From: Pseudomonas entomophila
GTDB lineage: Bacteria; Pseudomonadota; Gammaproteobacteria; Pseudomonadales; Pseudomonadaceae
Length of the DNA stretch: 64,000 nucleotides
Assembly: GCF_029193575.1 (NCBI RefSeq)
Contig: NZ_JARGCS010000047.1
Coordinates: 266,001 to 330,000, forward strand
Direction of reading: 5' to 3'
Below, one piece after another: positions 17,046-25,430 of the stretch (its first letter is position 1; each line of letters begins with the position of its first letter). The position numbers and the translations under genes are program-made. The notes under the pieces were generated by a model. It worked only from the letters and a program-made list of their open reading frames with translations, ran no database searches and was not told where the DNA came from.

Positions 17046-17753
17046 CTACCGCTGATGCGGTACCAACACCACTTGCGCCGGTAACGAGCGCTGAATCTCA
17101 TGCGTCTGTTTCAACTCGAACCCACTGTCGAGCTTGCGCACTCGTTTCTCCAGCAAGGCCTTGAGCCATGGCGCATCATCGGTGCGTGGCACCTGGAACA
17201 CCACTTCGCAGCCATAACTCACCACATCGGCGGCGATGTCATCCAACTGCCGGCGCATGGCCCGGCTGTCGGTGGTCTTCAACGCGATCACGGTGCTCGG
17301 TGCGGTCGGGTCCAGCACGCGTGCCACTGGCTTGGATTCCGCGGCCTTCAGCGCCGCTTCGGCTTTTTCCAGTTCCGCCCGGCGTGCCTGGGCGACCGCA
17401 TCGCCACCCACCAGCGCCGGCGCCTGCGGCATCAGGGCACGGGCGCGGGCCAGGGCGGTGGCGGCGGCGTTGACGTCACCCTTTTGCAAGGTGACCTGGC
17501 TGCGTTGCAAGTAGGCTTCGGCCAGTTGGCGTTGATACTGCTCCAAACGCCCGTCGCTGGGCGACTGGGCCTGCAGGCTGGCGAGCTGGTCCTCAGCGGT
17601 GGCCAGCTCGTTGCTGGCGATGCTTTGCTGCAACTGCTGCCAGGCATCGGGCTGGGCTGGCACGGCCGGCTGCTCCACCGGGGCGCTGGAACAAGCGGCC
17701 AGGATCAGGGAAAAAGCGGCAACAAGCAGATAACGGGAGGCGAACGGCTTCAT
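17046..17753 (-). CDS. Conserved lipoprotein (PA5502-like)
   Basis: 235 residues. The signal peptide ends in a lipobox, LILAACSS, so this is a lipid-anchored envelope protein. The middle (about 35-115) is alpha-helical and TPR-like (SNELATAEDQLASLQ, DGRLEQYQRQLAEAYLQRSQVTLQKGDVNAA), and the last 80 residues form a separate domain with a single cysteine (SYGCEVVFQVPRTDD). It lies downstream of znuB in the same orientation with a 128-bp gap, and neighbours zinc-uptake genes in several pseudomonads. Function unknown. Confidence 0.85.
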   Translation of the reverse strand: MKPFASRYLLVAAFSLILAACSSAPVEQPAVPAQPDAWQQLQQSIASNELATAEDQLASLQAQSPSDGRLEQYQRQLAEAYLQRSQVTLQKGDVNAAATALARARALMPQAPALVGGDAVAQARRAELEKAEAALKAAESKPVARVLDPTAPSTVIALKTTDSRAMRRQLDDIAADVVSYGCEVVFQVPRTDDAPWLKALLEKRVRKLDSGFELKQTHEIQRSLPAQVVLVPHQR

Positions 17754-17881
17754 TCCTGCGACTCTCTATTTGCGCAAAAAGCGAGCAAGTCTACACCCAG
17801 GTGCGCACGCTCGAAAACAAGTCTTACAGACCCTTTACGGGCGAAAAGGTTGCAAGATGCGCCAGCGCGCACCCTGCTATT

Positions 17882-18664
17882 TCAGCGTTTCGGCAGGGCC
17901 AGGCTCAGCAAGAATAGCACCGCCGCACAGACCACGATCGACGGGCCGGCCGGGGTGTCCTTGTACCAAGACATCGCCAGGCCGCCGCACACCGCCACCA
18001 CCCCGACCAGGCTGGCGCCCACGGCCATCTGCTCCGGCGAGCGGGCATGGCGCTGCGCCGTGGCCGCCGGGATGATCAGCAGCGAGGTGATCAACAACAC
18101 CCCGACGATCTTCATCGCCACGGCGATGACCACCGCGATCAACAGCATCAGCGCCAGGCGCAGGCCCGCCACCGGCAGGCCCTCGACCGTCGCCAGCTCC
18201 TCGTGCACGGTCACGGCGAGCAGTGGGCGCCATAGCGCGGCCAGCAACGCCACCACCAGCACGCTGCCGCCGAGAATCCACGTAAGGTCCGTCGGGCTGA
18301 TCGCCAGCAGGTCGCCGAACAGGTAGGCCATCAGGTCGATGCGCACATCGCGCATGAAGCTCAGCACCACCAGGCCCAGCGACAAGGTGCTCGGCGCGAG
18401 GATACCGAGCAGGGTGTCGGAGGCCAGTGGCTGGCGCCGTTGCAGGGTCACCAGCAGGATCGCCAGCAGCAGGCAGCCGACGGTCACCGCCAGGGTCGGG
18501 CTGACGTCCAGCGCCAGGCCCAGGGCCACGCCGAGCAGGGCGGCGTGCGACAGCGTGTCGCCGAAATAGGCCATGCGCCGCCACACCACGAAGGACCCCA
18601 GGGGGCCGGCCACCAGCGCCAGGGAAAGACCGGCAAGCAGGGCGTAGAGAAGAAAATCAGCCAT
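17882..18664 (-). CDS. znuB: Zinc ABC transporter permease ZnuB
   Basis: 260 residues from ATG 18664, seven to eight membrane helices, ABC-3 family (LVAGPLGSFVVWRRMAYFGDTLSHAALLGVALG, and GVLLITSLLIIPAATAQ near the end). The chosen start overlaps the znuC stop by 8 bp, consistent with translational coupling; the longer in-frame start further upstream would lie inside znuC. It forms the zinc channel in the inner membrane. Confidence 0.95.
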   Translation of the reverse strand: MADFLLYALLAGLSLALVAGPLGSFVVWRRMAYFGDTLSHAALLGVALGLALDVSPTLAVTVGCLLLAILLVTLQRRQPLASDTLLGILAPSTLSLGLVVLSFMRDVRIDLMAYLFGDLLAISPTDLTWILGGSVLVVALLAALWRPLLAVTVHEELATVEGLPVAGLRLALMLLIAVVIAVAMKIVGVLLITSLLIIPAATAQRHARSPEQMAVGASLVGVVAVCGGLAMSWYKDTPAGPSIVVCAAVLFLLSLALPKR

Positions 18665-19430
18665 GCTTGCAGTGCTCTCCATGGACATGGGCGCCGGGGG
18701 CGATCACCGACCCGTGCAGGTCGTGGCTGTGATCGTGATGGTGGTGGTAGATGGCCAGGCTCGGGGCGTTCTGGCCGAACAGCTCGACGAAGGCTGGGTC
18801 GCCGCTGACCTGCTCGGGGTGGCCCGAGCAGCACACGTGGCGGTTCAGGCACACCACCTGGTCGGTGGTGCTCATCACCAGGTGCAGATCGTGGGAAACC
18901 ATCAGCACGCCGCAGTTGTGGCGGTCGCGCAGGCGGGTGATCAGGCCGTACAGCTCGGCCTGGCCAGCCACGTCGACGCCCTGCACCGGCTCGTCCAGCA
19001 CCAGCAGCTCAGGCTCGCGCAGCAGCGCCCTGGCCAGCAGCACGCGCTGCATCTCGCCCCCGGAAATGGTCTGGATGGGGCTGTCGATCACGTGTTCGGC
19101 GCCCACTTCGCCGAGCGCCGACAGCGCGGCGGCGCGGTCCACGCCCGGCACCAGGCGCAGGAAGCGCAGCACCGACAGCGGCAGGGTGGCGTCGACCTGG
19201 ATCTTCTGCGGCATGTAGCCGATGCGCAGGCGCGGCTTGCGCCAGACCGTGCCGCGGTGCGGCTTGAGCAGGCCGAGCACGGCGCGCACCAGGGTGGTCT
19301 TGCCGGCGCCGTTGGGGCCGATCAGGGTGACGATCTGGCGCGGCGCCACTGCCAGGTCGATGCTGTCGAGCACCGCTTCGCCGGCGAAGGTGACGCCGAC
19401 CTGCTCCAGGCGGATCAGCGCGTCGCTCAT
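18657..19430 (-). CDS. znuC: Zinc ABC transporter ATPase ZnuC
   Basis: 257 residues with Walker A GPNGAGKTT, signature ISGGEMQR and Walker B LLVLDEPVQGVD. The C-terminus ends in a histidine-rich tail (HHHHDHSHDLH, then GAHVHGEHCKHG) that could bind zinc in the cytoplasm and sense or buffer the metal. ATG 19430 overlaps the zur stop (ATGA). A longer reading upstream in this frame is a shadow of zur. Confidence 0.95.
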   Translation of the reverse strand: MSDALIRLEQVGVTFAGEAVLDSIDLAVAPRQIVTLIGPNGAGKTTLVRAVLGLLKPHRGTVWRKPRLRIGYMPQKIQVDATLPLSVLRFLRLVPGVDRAAALSALGEVGAEHVIDSPIQTISGGEMQRVLLARALLREPELLVLDEPVQGVDVAGQAELYGLITRLRDRHNCGVLMVSHDLHLVMSTTDQVVCLNRHVCCSGHPEQVSGDPAFVELFGQNAPSLAIYHHHHDHSHDLHGSVIAPGAHVHGEHCKHG

Positions 19431-19912
19431 GCCGCGCTCCGGCAACTGGCGCACAGGCCGACCACTTCGACGGTCTGCGTTTCGACCTGGAAGCCCACGG
19501 CCTTGGCGCTGCTGACGATGGCGCCGCTGATGCTCTCTTGCTCCAGCTCGATGGCCACGTGGCACTGGCGGCAGATCAGGAACTGGCCCTGGTGCTTGTG
19601 CTCGGGGTGGCTGCAGCCGATGAAGGCGTTGAGCGAGGCGATGCGGTGCACCAGGCCGTTGTCGAGGAGGAAGTCCAGCGCGCGGTACACGGTGGGCGGC
19701 GCGGCGCGGCGGCCGTCCTGCTCGCTGAGCACGGCGAGGATGTCGTAGGCGCCCAGCGGCTTGTGGCTTTGCCACACCAGCTCCAGCACGCGGCGGCGCA
19801 GGGCGGTCAGGCGCAAGCCTTGGCGCGCGCACAGGGCATCGGCCTCGGCCAGGGCGCTGTGGACGCAATGGGAATGATCGTGGGGACGGTGGGCCAGCGG
19901 CGTGATGGACAT
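19427..19912 (-). CDS. zur: Zinc uptake regulator Zur (Fur family)
   Basis: 161 residues. Winged-helix domain (QGLRLTALRRRVLELVWQSHKPLGAYDIL, PPTVYRALDFLLDNGLVHRI) followed by the metal-binding dimerisation domain with structural zinc cysteines CRQC (LICRQCHVAIELE) and CASC near the end. The N-terminus is histidine-rich (HRPHDHSHCVHS). It is the first gene of zur-znuC-znuB, divergent from znuA, so it most likely represses both itself and znuA under zinc sufficiency. Confidence 0.96.
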   Translation of the reverse strand: MSITPLAHRPHDHSHCVHSALAEADALCARQGLRLTALRRRVLELVWQSHKPLGAYDILAVLSEQDGRRAAPPTVYRALDFLLDNGLVHRIASLNAFIGCSHPEHKHQGQFLICRQCHVAIELEQESISGAIVSSAKAVGFQVETQTVEVVGLCASCRSAA

Positions 19913-19938
19913 GGGCGGCGACGGTTATCGATGGAGAC

Positions 19939-19951
19939 GTTATTATGTTAC
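19939..19951. promoter_or_regulatory. Candidate Zur operator between zur and znuA
   Basis: GTTATTATGTTAC is a partial palindrome resembling the gamma-proteobacterial Zur box (GTTATANTATAAC-type). It is placed centrally in the 66-bp divergent intergenic region, where one bound Zur dimer or pair could silence both directions. Confidence 0.55.
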
Positions 19952-19978
19952 CCGTTTCTGACAAGCCGAGTATTCACC

Positions 19979-20884
19979 GTGTCCCGATTCCTTGTCCTGT
20001 TTGTCGCTTTTATCACGTTCTCGGCCCAGGCCGAGGTGCGCGTGCTGACCAGCATCAAGCCGCTGCAACAGATTGCCGCCGCCGTCCAGGAAGGGGTCGG
20101 CAGCCCTGAAGTACTGCTGCCGCCGGGCGCTTCGCCGCACAACTACGCGCTGCGCCCTTCCGATGTGCGGCGGGTGGCCGACGCCGACCTGCTGTACTGG
20201 GTCGGGCCGGACATGGAAGGTTTCCTGCCGCGAGTGCTGGGTAGCCGCACCAAGCCGACGGTGGCCGTGCAGTCGCTGGCAGACATGAAGCTGCGCCGCT
20301 TCGGCGAAGACAGCCACTCCCATGAGGAAGACCACGACGACCATGATCACGACCACCGCCCGGGCACGCTCGATGCGCACCTGTGGCTGTCGTCGGTCAA
20401 CGCCCGGGTGGTCGCGGCGAAGATGGCCAGCGACCTGGCGGCGGCCGACCCGGCCAATGCCGCGCGCTACCAGGCCAACCTCAAGGCCTTCGGCGAGCGC
20501 CTGGATGCCCTGGACCTGCGCATCAAGGCGCGCGTGGCGGGCATCGCCGGCAAGCCGTACTTCGTGTTCCACGAGGCGTTCGATTACTTCGAGGCCGAGT
20601 ATGGTTTACGCCATACCGGGGTGTTCAGTGTCGCGTCGGAGGTGCAGCCGGGGGCGCAGCATGTCGCGGCGATGCGCAAGCGCTTGCAGGAGGTTGGCCC
20701 GACCTGCGTGTTCAGCGAACCGCCGCTGCGCCCGCGCCTGGCCGAGACGTTGACGGCGGGGCTGCCGGTGAAACTGGCGGAGCTGGATGCGCTGGGCGGG
20801 ACGGACCCGGTGGATGGCAAAGGCTACGAGCGTTTGCTGGAGAAGCTGGGCAATGACCTGGTGGGTTGCCTGGAGCATCTCTAG
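19979..20884 (+). CDS. znuA: Zinc-binding periplasmic protein ZnuA
   Basis: 301 residues from GTG 19979 (SRFLVLFVAFITFSAQA signal peptide). Family features: TSIKPLQQIAAAVQEGV, zinc ligand histidine in PPGASPHNYAL, the histidine-rich mobile loop HSHEEDHDDHDHDH, HLWLSSVNARVVA and FHEAFDYFEAEYGL. An in-frame ATG at 19931 exists but lies upstream of the Zur box and would give an odd extended N-terminus. It captures zinc for ZnuBC. A perfect hairpin follows the stop. Confidence 0.95.
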   Translation: MSRFLVLFVAFITFSAQAEVRVLTSIKPLQQIAAAVQEGVGSPEVLLPPGASPHNYALRPSDVRRVADADLLYWVGPDMEGFLPRVLGSRTKPTVAVQSLADMKLRRFGEDSHSHEEDHDDHDHDHRPGTLDAHLWLSSVNARVVAAKMASDLAAADPANAARYQANLKAFGERLDALDLRIKARVAGIAGKPYFVFHEAFDYFEAEYGLRHTGVFSVASEVQPGAQHVAAMRKRLQEVGPTCVFSEPPLRPRLAETLTAGLPVKLAELDALGGTDPVDGKGYERLLEKLGNDLVGCLEHL

Positions 20885-20894
20885 CGCCTGACCC

Positions 20895-20928
20895 GGCCCT
20901 ATCGCGGGGCGAGCCCCGCGATAGGGCC
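20895..20928. terminator. Perfect REP-type hairpin between znuA and thrB
   Basis: Sixteen-base arms (20895-20910 and 20913-20928) with a two-base centre and the REP core TATCGCGGGGC. It lies between convergent genes and could serve as bidirectional terminator, though no T-tract follows. Confidence 0.65.
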
Positions 20929-20935
20929 GCCGCGC

Positions 20936-21886
20936 TTACAGCGCGAACGGCAACTTCAACGCCACCTGCTGGCGCTGTGCCAAACGCAACTCGAACTCGC
21001 TCGGGTCATGGATCATCACATCCATCCCGGCGAACGCCTGGGCGGCGATCAAGCGCGACAGCCAGAAACGCACGCAACCCACCCGCAGCATCACCTGCCA
21101 CAGCTCGGCCTCGGCGGCGGTGAACGGCCGCAGCGCGGCGTAGGCGCCCAACAGCGCCTGGGCGCGCGGCAGGTCGATGCCGCCCGCTTCGTTCAGGCAC
21201 CAGTCGTTCACGGTGATGGCGATGTCGTACAGCATCGGCCCGGAACAGGCATTGTAGAAGTCGATCAACCCCGTCAGGTGAGTCCCTTCGAACATCACGT
21301 TGTCGCGGAACAGGTCGGCGTGCAGGTTGGCCCGTGGCAGGGCGAGGATCTGCGCCTTGTGCGCGGTGATCTCGTCCAGCGCCGGTTGCAGCAGCGCCAC
21401 CTGGCGGGCGTCGAGCCCGGCCAGCAGCTCGGCGCCGGACGCCAGCATCCAGTCCAGGCCACGGTCGGTGCGGCGCTCGATGATGCGCTCGCGGGTGGCC
21501 AGGTGGATGTGCGCGAGCAACTCGCCGACCTGGGCGCAGTGCTGGTTGTTCGGTGCCTTGACGTGCTTGCCCGACAGCCGTGGCTGCAGCAGCGCCGGCT
21601 TGCCGCACAGTTCGCGCAGGCCATGGCCGTCGCGGTCGCGCACGGCGTAGGGCACGGGCATGTCGGCGTCGTGCAGCACGTCGAGCAGCTCGATGAAGAA
21701 GGGCATGTCTTCAACTGGCCCGCGCTCGATCAGCGTCAGGACGAACTCACCCTTTTCCAGGCTGACGAAGAAATTACTGTTTTCGGTACCGGCGGCGATG
21801 CCCTGGAAATCGAGCAGGCGGCCCAGCTCATACGGCGCCAGAAAGGTTTCCAGCTCAGGCCGGGTCACAGGGGTGAAGACTGACAT
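20936..21886 (-). CDS. thrB: Homoserine kinase (aminoglycoside-phosphotransferase-like)
   Basis: 316 residues, the APH-fold ThrB found in pseudomonads rather than the GHMP-type enzyme of E. coli. The catalytic (Brenner) motif HADLFRDN starts at H189, and the metal-binding DFYNACSGP follows (LTGLIDFYNACSG). It phosphorylates homoserine for threonine synthesis. It lies just downstream of a DUF2782 gene on the same strand (71 bp apart). Confidence 0.94.
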   Translation of the reverse strand: MSVFTPVTRPELETFLAPYELGRLLDFQGIAAGTENSNFFVSLEKGEFVLTLIERGPVEDMPFFIELLDVLHDADMPVPYAVRDRDGHGLRELCGKPALLQPRLSGKHVKAPNNQHCAQVGELLAHIHLATRERIIERRTDRGLDWMLASGAELLAGLDARQVALLQPALDEITAHKAQILALPRANLHADLFRDNVMFEGTHLTGLIDFYNACSGPMLYDIAITVNDWCLNEAGGIDLPRAQALLGAYAALRPFTAAEAELWQVMLRVGCVRFWLSRLIAAQAFAGMDVMIHDPSEFELRLAQRQQVALKLPFAL

Positions 21887-21957
21887 GTTGAAAAGTTGCC
21901 CGTGCGGGCACTTCCACCCGGAAGTGCCGGTTGATAAGAACGATACGCGTTACTAGC

Positions 21958-22245
21958 TTACCATTCGAAAATCTTCCAGGACGGAATCAGCATGTCCGGC
22001 TGGTCGGATCGAATGAAATTGCCATCGGAGCCATCGGCGCGTACCAGGAAATACGGCTTGCCGTTCTTCGGCGTGATCTTGATCGCATACAGGAAACCGT
22101 TTTGACGGTACTCCTGGATGGTTCGGTCGCCTTCCGTGCGAATGGTTACCTCGGGATCGGCCGAGGGCGCGTCGTCCGCCGCCAGGGTGACGACCGGCAT
22201 GGTTGCCAACAGGCCGAGCAGTAACAGGCGAATGGGTGTACGCAT
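21958..22245 (-). CDS. DUF2782 small secreted protein
   Basis: 95 residues with a Sec signal peptide (MRTPIRLLLLGLLATMPVVTLAAD) and a mature domain of about 70 residues: EVTIRTEGDRTIQEYRQNGFLYAIKITPKNGKPYFLV. This matches DUF2782, a small periplasmic family often next to polA in pseudomonads. It is divergent from polA (75 bp gap). Function unknown. Confidence 0.88.
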   Translation of the reverse strand: MRTPIRLLLLGLLATMPVVTLAADDAPSADPEVTIRTEGDRTIQEYRQNGFLYAIKITPKNGKPYFLVRADGSDGNFIRSDQPDMLIPSWKIFEW

Positions 22246-22320
22246 GATAACCTTGTCCCTTTGTCGTCAATGAGTCTGGCTATTCTAGCGCCGGACCCGC
22301 CGAAAAGGTTGATTCTCCTC

Positions 22321-25068
22321 ATGAGCCAAGCGCCCCTCGTCCTGGTGGACGGTTCGTCCTACCTCTACCGCGCCTTCCACGCGCTGCCGCCGCTGACCAC
22401 CTCCAAGGGCATGCCCACCGGTGCGGTCAAGGGCGTGCTGAACATGCTCAAGAGCCTGCGCAAGCAGTACCCGGACAGCCTCTTCGCGGTGGTCTTCGAT
22501 GCCAAGGGCGGCACCTTCCGCGACGCCATGTTCGCCGAATACAAGGCCAACCGCCCAAGCATGCCGGATGACTTGCGCGTCCAGGTCGAGCCATTGCACG
22601 CCAGCGTCAAGGCCCTGGGCTACCCGCTGCTGTGCGTCGAAGGCGTCGAGGCCGACGACGTGATCGGCACCCTGGCACGCAGCAGCGCGGCCCTGGGGCG
22701 CCCGGTGATCATCTCGACCGGCGACAAGGACATGGCCCAGCTCGTGGACGGCCACATCACCCTGGTCAACACCATGACCGGCAGCGTGCTGGATATCGCC
22801 GGCGTGCACGAGAAGTTCGGCGTCGGCCCCGAGCACATCATCGATTTCCTCGCCCTGATGGGTGACAAGGTCGACAACATCCCTGGCGTACCGGGCGTCG
22901 GCGAGAAGACCGCGGTGGGCCTGCTGACCGGCATCGGCGGCGGCTTGCGCGAGCTGTACGAGAACCTCGACAAGGTCCCGGGCCTGGCCATCCGTGGCGC
23001 CAAGACCCTGCCGGCCAAGCTCGAGGAGCACCGCGACGCGGCGTTCCTGTCGTACGAGTTGGCGACCATCAAGGTCGATGTCGAGCTGGACATCACCGTC
23101 GATGCGCTGGTTTGCGGCGAACCCGACCGCGAGGCGCTGCTGGCGCTGTACACCGAGATGGAATTCAAGAGCTGGATCGCCGAGGTGCAGCGCGATGCCG
23201 CCAAGGCCGGTGATGCGTTTGAACCGACCGAGGCCCCGCAGGAGGCGGTCGAGGCGAAGTACGAAACCATCCTCGACCCGGTGCGCTTCGACGCCTGGCT
23301 GGCGAAACTGCGCCAGGCGCCGCTGTTCGCCTTCGACACCGAGACCACCAGCCTGGACGCCCAGCAGGCGCAACTGGTGGGCCTGTCGTTCGCCGTCGAA
23401 CCCTTCGAGGCCGCCTACGTGCCACTGGCCCACGATTACGAAGGCGCGCCGGCGCAGCTTGACCGCGACACCGTGCTGCTGGCACTCAAGCCGCTGCTGG
23501 AGGACCCGGCCAAGGCCAAGGTTGGGCAGAACGCCAAGTACGACATCAACATCCTGGCCAATGGCACCCCGGCCATCCAGATGCGCGGCGTGGCCTACGA
23601 CACCATGCTCGAATCCTACGTGCTGGATTCCACCGCCACCCGCCACGACATGGACAGCCTGGCGCAGAAGTACCTCGACCACACCACCATCGCCTTCGAG
23701 GACATCGCCGGCAAAGGCGCCAAGCAGCTGACCTTCAACCAGATCCACCTGGACAAGGCCGGCCCCTACGCCGCCGAGGACGCCGACATCACCCTGCGCC
23801 TGCACCATGCCTTGCAGGCGCGTTTGGCCAAGACGCCGAGCGTGCAGCCGGTGCTGATGGACATCGAGATGCCGCTGGTGCCGGTATTGGCGAAGATCGA
23901 GCGCCAGGGCGCCCTGGTCGATGCCGACCTGCTGAGGGTGCAGAGCGGTGAGCTGGGCGTGAAGATGGCCGAGCTCGAGCAGAAGGCCTTCGAGCTGGCC
24001 GGCGAGGTCTTCAACCTGGGCTCGCCCAAGCAGTTGGGCACGATTCTCTACGACAAGCTGGGCATGCCGGTGCTGAGCAAGACCGCCAAGGGCCAGGCCT
24101 CCACTGCCGAAGCGGTGCTCGCCGACCTCGCCGCCGAAGGCTACCCGCTGCCCACGGTGCTGATGGAATACCGCTCGCTGAGCAAGCTCAAGAGCACCTA
24201 CACCGACAAGCTGCCGGAGCAGATCAACCCGCGCACCGGGCGCATCCACACCTCCTACCAGCAGGCCGTGGCCGCCACCGGGCGGTTGTCGTCCAGCGAC
24301 CCGAACCTGCAGAACATCCCGATCCGCACCGCTGAGGGCCGGCGTATCCGCCAGGCCTTCGTCGCCAGTCCCGGCTATAAATTGCTGGCTGCCGACTATT
24401 CGCAGATCGAGCTGCGCATCATGGCCCACCTGGCCAAGGACGAAGGCTTGCTGCACGCCTTCCGTAACGACCTGGACGTGCACCGTGCCACCGCCGCCGA
24501 GGTGTTCGGCGTGGCCCTGGAGAACGTCACCCACGACCAGCGCCGCAGCGCCAAGGCCATCAACTTCGGCCTGATCTACGGCATGAGCGCGTTCGGCCTG
24601 GCCAAGCAGATCGGCGTCGACCGCAAGCAGTCGCAGGACTACATCGACCGCTACTTCGCCCGCTACCCTGGCGTGCTGGCCTACATGGAGCGCACCCGCG
24701 CCCAGGCCGCCGAGCAGGGCTTCGTCGAAACCCTGTTCGGCCGACGCCTGTACCTGCCGGACATCAACGCCAAGAACCCGGCCCTGCGCAAGGGCGCCGA
24801 GCGCACCGCGATCAACGCGCCGATGCAGGGCACCGCGGCCGACATCATCAAGCGCGCCATGGTAGCGGTGGACAACTGGCTCAGCGACAGCGGCCTGGAT
24901 GCGCGGGTGATCTTGCAGGTGCACGACGAACTGGTGCTGGAAGTGCGCGAAGACCTGGTGGAGCAGGTCCAAGATGAAATTCGCCCTTACATGAGCAACG
25001 CTGCGCAGTTGGATGTGCCGCTGCTGGTGGAAGTGGGCATTGGTGCGAATTGGGACGAAGCTCACTGA
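22321..25068 (+). CDS. polA: DNA polymerase I
   Basis: 915 residues from ATG 22321. The three domains are intact: 5' nuclease (about 1-290; VDGSSYLYRAFHALPPL, VEADDVIGTLA, DKVDNIPGVPGVGEKTA), proofreading 3'-5' exonuclease with the DxE motif (FAFDTETTSLD, about 335), and the polymerase with motif A (ADYSQIELRIMAHL), motif B (RRSAKAINFGLIYG) and motif C (QVHDELVLEV). It fills gaps in repair and removes RNA primers. The longer start at 22261 lacks a ribosome site. Confidence 0.98.
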   Translation: MSQAPLVLVDGSSYLYRAFHALPPLTTSKGMPTGAVKGVLNMLKSLRKQYPDSLFAVVFDAKGGTFRDAMFAEYKANRPSMPDDLRVQVEPLHASVKALGYPLLCVEGVEADDVIGTLARSSAALGRPVIISTGDKDMAQLVDGHITLVNTMTGSVLDIAGVHEKFGVGPEHIIDFLALMGDKVDNIPGVPGVGEKTAVGLLTGIGGGLRELYENLDKVPGLAIRGAKTLPAKLEEHRDAAFLSYELATIKVDVELDITVDALVCGEPDREALLALYTEMEFKSWIAEVQRDAAKAGDAFEPTEAPQEAVEAKYETILDPVRFDAWLAKLRQAPLFAFDTETTSLDAQQAQLVGLSFAVEPFEAAYVPLAHDYEGAPAQLDRDTVLLALKPLLEDPAKAKVGQNAKYDINILANGTPAIQMRGVAYDTMLESYVLDSTATRHDMDSLAQKYLDHTTIAFEDIAGKGAKQLTFNQIHLDKAGPYAAEDADITLRLHHALQARLAKTPSVQPVLMDIEMPLVPVLAKIERQGALVDADLLRVQSGELGVKMAELEQKAFELAGEVFNLGSPKQLGTILYDKLGMPVLSKTAKGQASTAEAVLADLAAEGYPLPTVLMEYRSLSKLKSTYTDKLPEQINPRTGRIHTSYQQAVAATGRLSSSDPNLQNIPIRTAEGRRIRQAFVASPGYKLLAADYSQIELRIMAHLAKDEGLLHAFRNDLDVHRATAAEVFGVALENVTHDQRRSAKAINFGLIYGMSAFGLAKQIGVDRKQSQDYIDRYFARYPGVLAYMERTRAQAAEQGFVETLFGRRLYLPDINAKNPALRKGAERTAINAPMQGTAADIIKRAMVAVDNWLSDSGLDARVILQVHDELVLEVREDLVEQVQDEIRPYMSNAAQLDVPLLVEVGIGANWDEAH

Positions 25069-25182
25069 ATGAGCCGGGAAACAGGGGTAGGATCTGCGGC
25101 GTGGTGTCGCGGATCCGGGGCTGGCCCCCTGCCATTAGTTCCGGAGTTTCATGAAACTATCGCAAATAGTTTTCAGCGCCTC

Positions 25183-25211
25183 GGAACTAAACCGGTGAAG
25201 CGAAACTCAGA
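25183..25211 (+). promoter_or_regulatory. Sigma-22 (AlgU/RpoE)-type promoter of ersA
   Basis: GGAACT at 25183-25188 and TCAGA at 25207-25211 with 18 bp between match the extracytoplasmic sigma factor pattern (GGAACT/TCNGA). In P. aeruginosa ErsA is transcribed from a sigma-22 promoter in this same place. A start about seven bases downstream fits a transcript of about 130 nt. Confidence 0.75.
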
Positions 25212-25217
25212 GTAACT

Positions 25218-25347
25218 GAATGGCTGGTGAAGCCTTTCGATGCTCCTATGTTGTGTTAAGTGTTGGCAGATATCTGGACCCCGCCCTAGCGGTCCGGACT
25301 TGGACCCCGAACTTCCCCCTCCCCATATGAAGTCCGGGGTTTTTTTT
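25218..25347 (+). ncRNA. ersA: ErsA small regulatory RNA
   Basis: The intergenic region between polA and engB encodes the Pseudomonas ErsA sRNA, placed like Spot 42 of enterics. Here a sigma-22-type promoter lies at 25183-25211 and a Rho-independent terminator at 25304-25347: ACCCCG pairs with CGGGGT, followed by eight T. The predicted length, about 130 nt, agrees with the 132 nt I recall for P. aeruginosa ErsA. ErsA is an Hfq-dependent post-transcriptional regulator of algC and other envelope or exopolysaccharide mRNAs. The exact 5' end is inferred. Confidence 0.82.
25304..25347 (+). terminator. Rho-independent terminator of ersA
   Basis: ACCCCG (25304-25309) and nearby GAACTT pair with AAGT and CGGGGT (25335-25340), followed by TTTTTTTT. 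This is the strongest intrinsic terminator in the window. Confidence 0.88.
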
Positions 25348-25389
25348 GCCCGCAATTCAAGGTCCGAACACGGGCTGCGCACCCCACGA

Positions 25390-25410
25390 GGGCGCGGCAA
25401 GCCCGCGCCC
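25390..25410. other. GC-rich hairpin between ersA and engB
   Basis: GGGCGCGG (25390-25397) pairs with CCGCGCCC (25403-25410). It lies 20 bp beyond the engB stop (minus strand) and may mark the end of that transcript; there is no T-tract. Confidence 0.5.
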
Positions 25411-25430
25411 GCAGGGGAGATGCCGTTGCT

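Noticed and set aside
19538..19978. N-terminal extension of znuA to 19538
   Set aside because: It runs antisense through zur and past the Zur box; the signal peptide starts at 19979.
22285..25065. 926-residue open reading frame antisense to polA
   Set aside because: Exists only because high third-position GC removes stop codons on the opposite strand; the composition is not protein-like and polA is unambiguous.
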